From: Streptomyces sp. RKAG290
GTDB taxonomy: Bacteria; Actinomycetota; Actinomycetes; Streptomycetales; Streptomycetaceae
Direction of reading: 5' to 3'
NCBI RefSeq assembly: GCF_023701695.1
Contig: NZ_JAJOZC010000001.1
Span: forward strand, 7,191,894-7,255,893
Length of the DNA stretch: 64,000 nucleotides
Position numbers and translations under genes: made by a program. Under the pieces are notes generated by a model, which worked only from the letters and a program-made list of their open reading frames with translations, ran no database searches and had not been told where the DNA came from. This document shows, piece after piece, positions 62,519-64,000 of this stretch; position 1 is the stretch's first letter, and each line of letters starts with the position of its first letter.

Positions 62519-64000
62519 TCAGCCGTCGGCCGGGCGGACGGGCGCGACGACGGAGCGGGCCCACCGGTAGTCCGCCTTGCCGCTGGGGGAGCGCCGGATC
62601 TGGGGGGTGATCACCAGGTGCCGCGGGATCTTGTAGCCGGCCAGTCGCGTCCGGCAGTGTGCCTGGACATCGTCGAGCGAGGGTGGATCGGCGCCCTCCC
62701 GCAGCTGCACCACGGCGGCCACCTGGCTGCCCCAGCGGGCGTCGGGCGCACCGGCGACCAGTGCGTCGTACACGTCCGGGTGGGCCTTGAGCGCCTGCTC
62801 GACCTCCTCCGGATACACCTTTTCGCCCCCGGTGTTGATGCACTGCGAGCCCCGGCCGAGCACGGTGACGATGCCCTCGGCGTCGACGGTCGCCATGTCG
62901 CCGAGCAGGACCCACCGCTCCTCGCCCTTGCGGAAGAACGTCTCCGCCGTCTTGCGCGGGTCGTTGTAGTAGCCCAGCGGCACGTGGCCGCGCTGGGCGA
63001 TCCGGCCCGGCTCGCCCGGTGAGACGGGCTCGTATGTCGCCGGATCGACCACCGCCGTACGGGAGTTGACGCGGACCCGGAAGCCGTTCTCCGGCCCGGA
63101 GTCGGCTGTCGCGGTGCCGTTGAAGCCGGACTCGGAGGAGCCGAAGTTGTTCAGCAGCATCACCGTGGGCACCAGGGCCTGGAACTCCGCCCGCACCGTG
63201 TCGGACATGACCGCGCCCGAGCTGGAGACGGAGAACATCGACGAGCAGTCGGTGCCCTTCAGCGGTCCCTTCAGGGCGTCGATCAGCGGACGCAGCATCG
63301 CGTCGCCGACCAGCGACACGCTGGTGACCTTCTCCTTCTCGATCGTGCGCAGCACCTCGTGCGGGACGAACTTGCGGTGCACCACCACCCGCTGACCGAA
63401 GTTGAAGCCGATGAACGCCGTGAGCGTCGAGGTGCCGTGCATCAGCGGGGGAGTGGGGAAGAAGGTGATGCCCTCCCCGCCGGCCGCCACCCGCTCGGCC
63501 AGCTCCTGCGGGCTCTTCACCGGCTCGCCGGTGGGAGCGCCGCCGCCCAGGCCGGAGAAGAAGAGGTCCTCCTGGCGCCACATCACGCCCTTGGGCATGC
63601 CCGTGGTGCCACCCGTGTAGATGATGAACTGGTCGTCGGGCGACCGGGGCGGGAAGCCGCGCCCCGGATCACCGGCTGCCTCGGCGGCGGCGAAGGCGAC
63701 GGCTTCCGGGGCCTGCGCGCCCGTCGCGTCCTGGCCCACCCGGACGAGATGGCGCAGCCTGGGCGCCTGCGGGGCTGCGGCCGCGACGCGCTCGTCGAAC
63801 TCCGCGTCGAAGACGAGCGCCGCGAGGTCCGCGTCCCGGTAGAGGTAGACCAGTTCCTCCTCCACGTACCGGTAGTTGACGTTGACCGGGACGATGCGCG
63901 CCTTCAGGCAGGCCAGGACGGTCTGGAGGTACTCGATGCCGTTGTACAGGTGCAGGCCCAGATGCTCGCCCGCGCCGATGCCCGCCTCGATCAGGTGGTG
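62519..64000 (-). CDS. Acyl-CoA synthetase, FadD19/PRK07798-like (5' partial at the window edge)
   Basis: The frame is open to the end of the window; the first residues (about 40-50) are missing and 493 remain. ANL motifs: IIYTGGTTGMPKGVMWRQ (P-loop), FGSSESGFNG, GDMATVDAEGIVTVLGRGSQCINTGGEKVYP, and a C-terminal SPSGKADYRWA Lys. The sequence resembles actinobacterial ligases that activate sterol side-chain or long-chain acids (FadD19 group). It makes the third ANL acyl-CoA ligase of this type in the window besides PaaK. The substrate is inferred only by family. Confidence 0.88.
   Translation of the reverse strand, partial: HHLIEAGIGAGEHLGLHLYNGIEYLQTVLACLKARIVPVNVNYRYVEEELVYLYRDADLAALVFDAEFDERVAAAAPQAPRLRHLVRVGQDATGAQAPEAVAFAAAEAAGDPGRGFPPRSPDDQFIIYTGGTTGMPKGVMWRQEDLFFSGLGGGAPTGEPVKSPQELAERVAAGGEGITFFPTPPLMHGTSTLTAFIGFNFGQRVVVHRKFVPHEVLRTIEKEKVTSVSLVGDAMLRPLIDALKGPLKGTDCSSMFSVSSSGAVMSDTVRAEFQALVPTVMLLNNFGSSESGFNGTATADSGPENGFRVRVNSRTAVVDPATYEPVSPGEPGRIAQRGHVPLGYYNDPRKTAETFFRKGEERWVLLGDMATVDAEGIVTVLGRGSQCINTGGEKVYPEEVEQALKAHPDVYDALVAGAPDARWGSQVAAVVQLREGADPPSLDDVQAHCRTRLAGYKIPRHLVITPQIRRSPSGKADYRWARSVVAPVRPADG

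Noticed and set aside
1..64000. tRNA, rRNA, CRISPR arrays, insertion sequences and prophage genes
   Set aside because: No cloverleaf, rRNA-like segment, spaced direct-repeat array, transposase or integrase was seen on reading the window; absence of short RNA genes cannot be proven by eye.

Overview
The window is a high-GC actinobacterial chromosome segment, almost certainly Streptomyces. The gene content supports this: a complete spore-pigment (whiE-type) type II polyketide cluster, a GH10 xylanase with a CBM2, a Ser/Thr kinase with TPR repeats, an RsbW-like ATPase, a SchA/CurD protein, and the strong third-position G/C bias that opens long spurious reading frames on both strands. I see no insertion sequence, prophage, CRISPR array, rRNA or tRNA.

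Layout. 1-7645: molybdenum hydroxylase subunits (first one cut by the window edge), RsbW-like ATPase, semialdehyde dehydrogenase, phosphoketolase. 7815-14214: baeRF3 protein, DUF1269 protein, lipoprotein, glutaminase-STAS fusion, secreted endonuclease I, small conserved protein, rRNA-type methyltransferase. 14320-22163: acyl-CoA dehydrogenase, an ECF-sigma/zinc-motif/CAP fusion, MpaB-like oxygenase, kinase-TPR protein, FAD oxidoreductase. 22174-36159 (minus): a tightly packed ten-gene operon for uptake and breakdown of an acidic, probably acetylated polysaccharide (solute-binding lipoprotein, two permeases, SDR, two heparinase II/III proteins, DUF624 protein, beta-helix protein, SGNH hydrolase, PL8 lyase, AXE1 esterase), with a divergent LacI regulator at 36386 and a LacI-like palindrome between them. 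37609-42631: xylanase, VOC protein, maleylpyruvate-isomerase-like protein, serine hydrolase. 42815-50954: nitronate monooxygenase coupled to an acyl-CoA ligase, penicillin acylase, a second ligase, PaaK. 51340-52861: tandem alpha/beta hydrolase. 52886-60108: the whiE cluster, with the hydroxylase divergent and seven genes forward. 60181-64000 (minus): O-methyltransferase, beta-helix protein, and an acyl-CoA synthetase cut by the right edge.

How the genes fit together. In the polysaccharide operon, extracellular lyases and esterases would trim an acetylated uronide polymer, the ABC importer would take up oligomers (no ATPase is encoded here, so a shared one is presumably used), the heparinase-type lyases would finish them, and the SDR would reduce the released keto-uronate. 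In the whiE block, KS-alpha, CLF and ACP build the poly-beta-ketone, the cyclases fold it, and the hydroxylase, cupin and SchA/CurD protein tailor it.

Data-quality warning. Nine genes carry ten reading-frame breaks. Every one is explained by a single missing base, most clearly beside C or G runs, and conserved protein sequence continues on both sides. I read these as undercalled bases in the sequence rather than true pseudogenes, and I annotate each affected gene over its full span.
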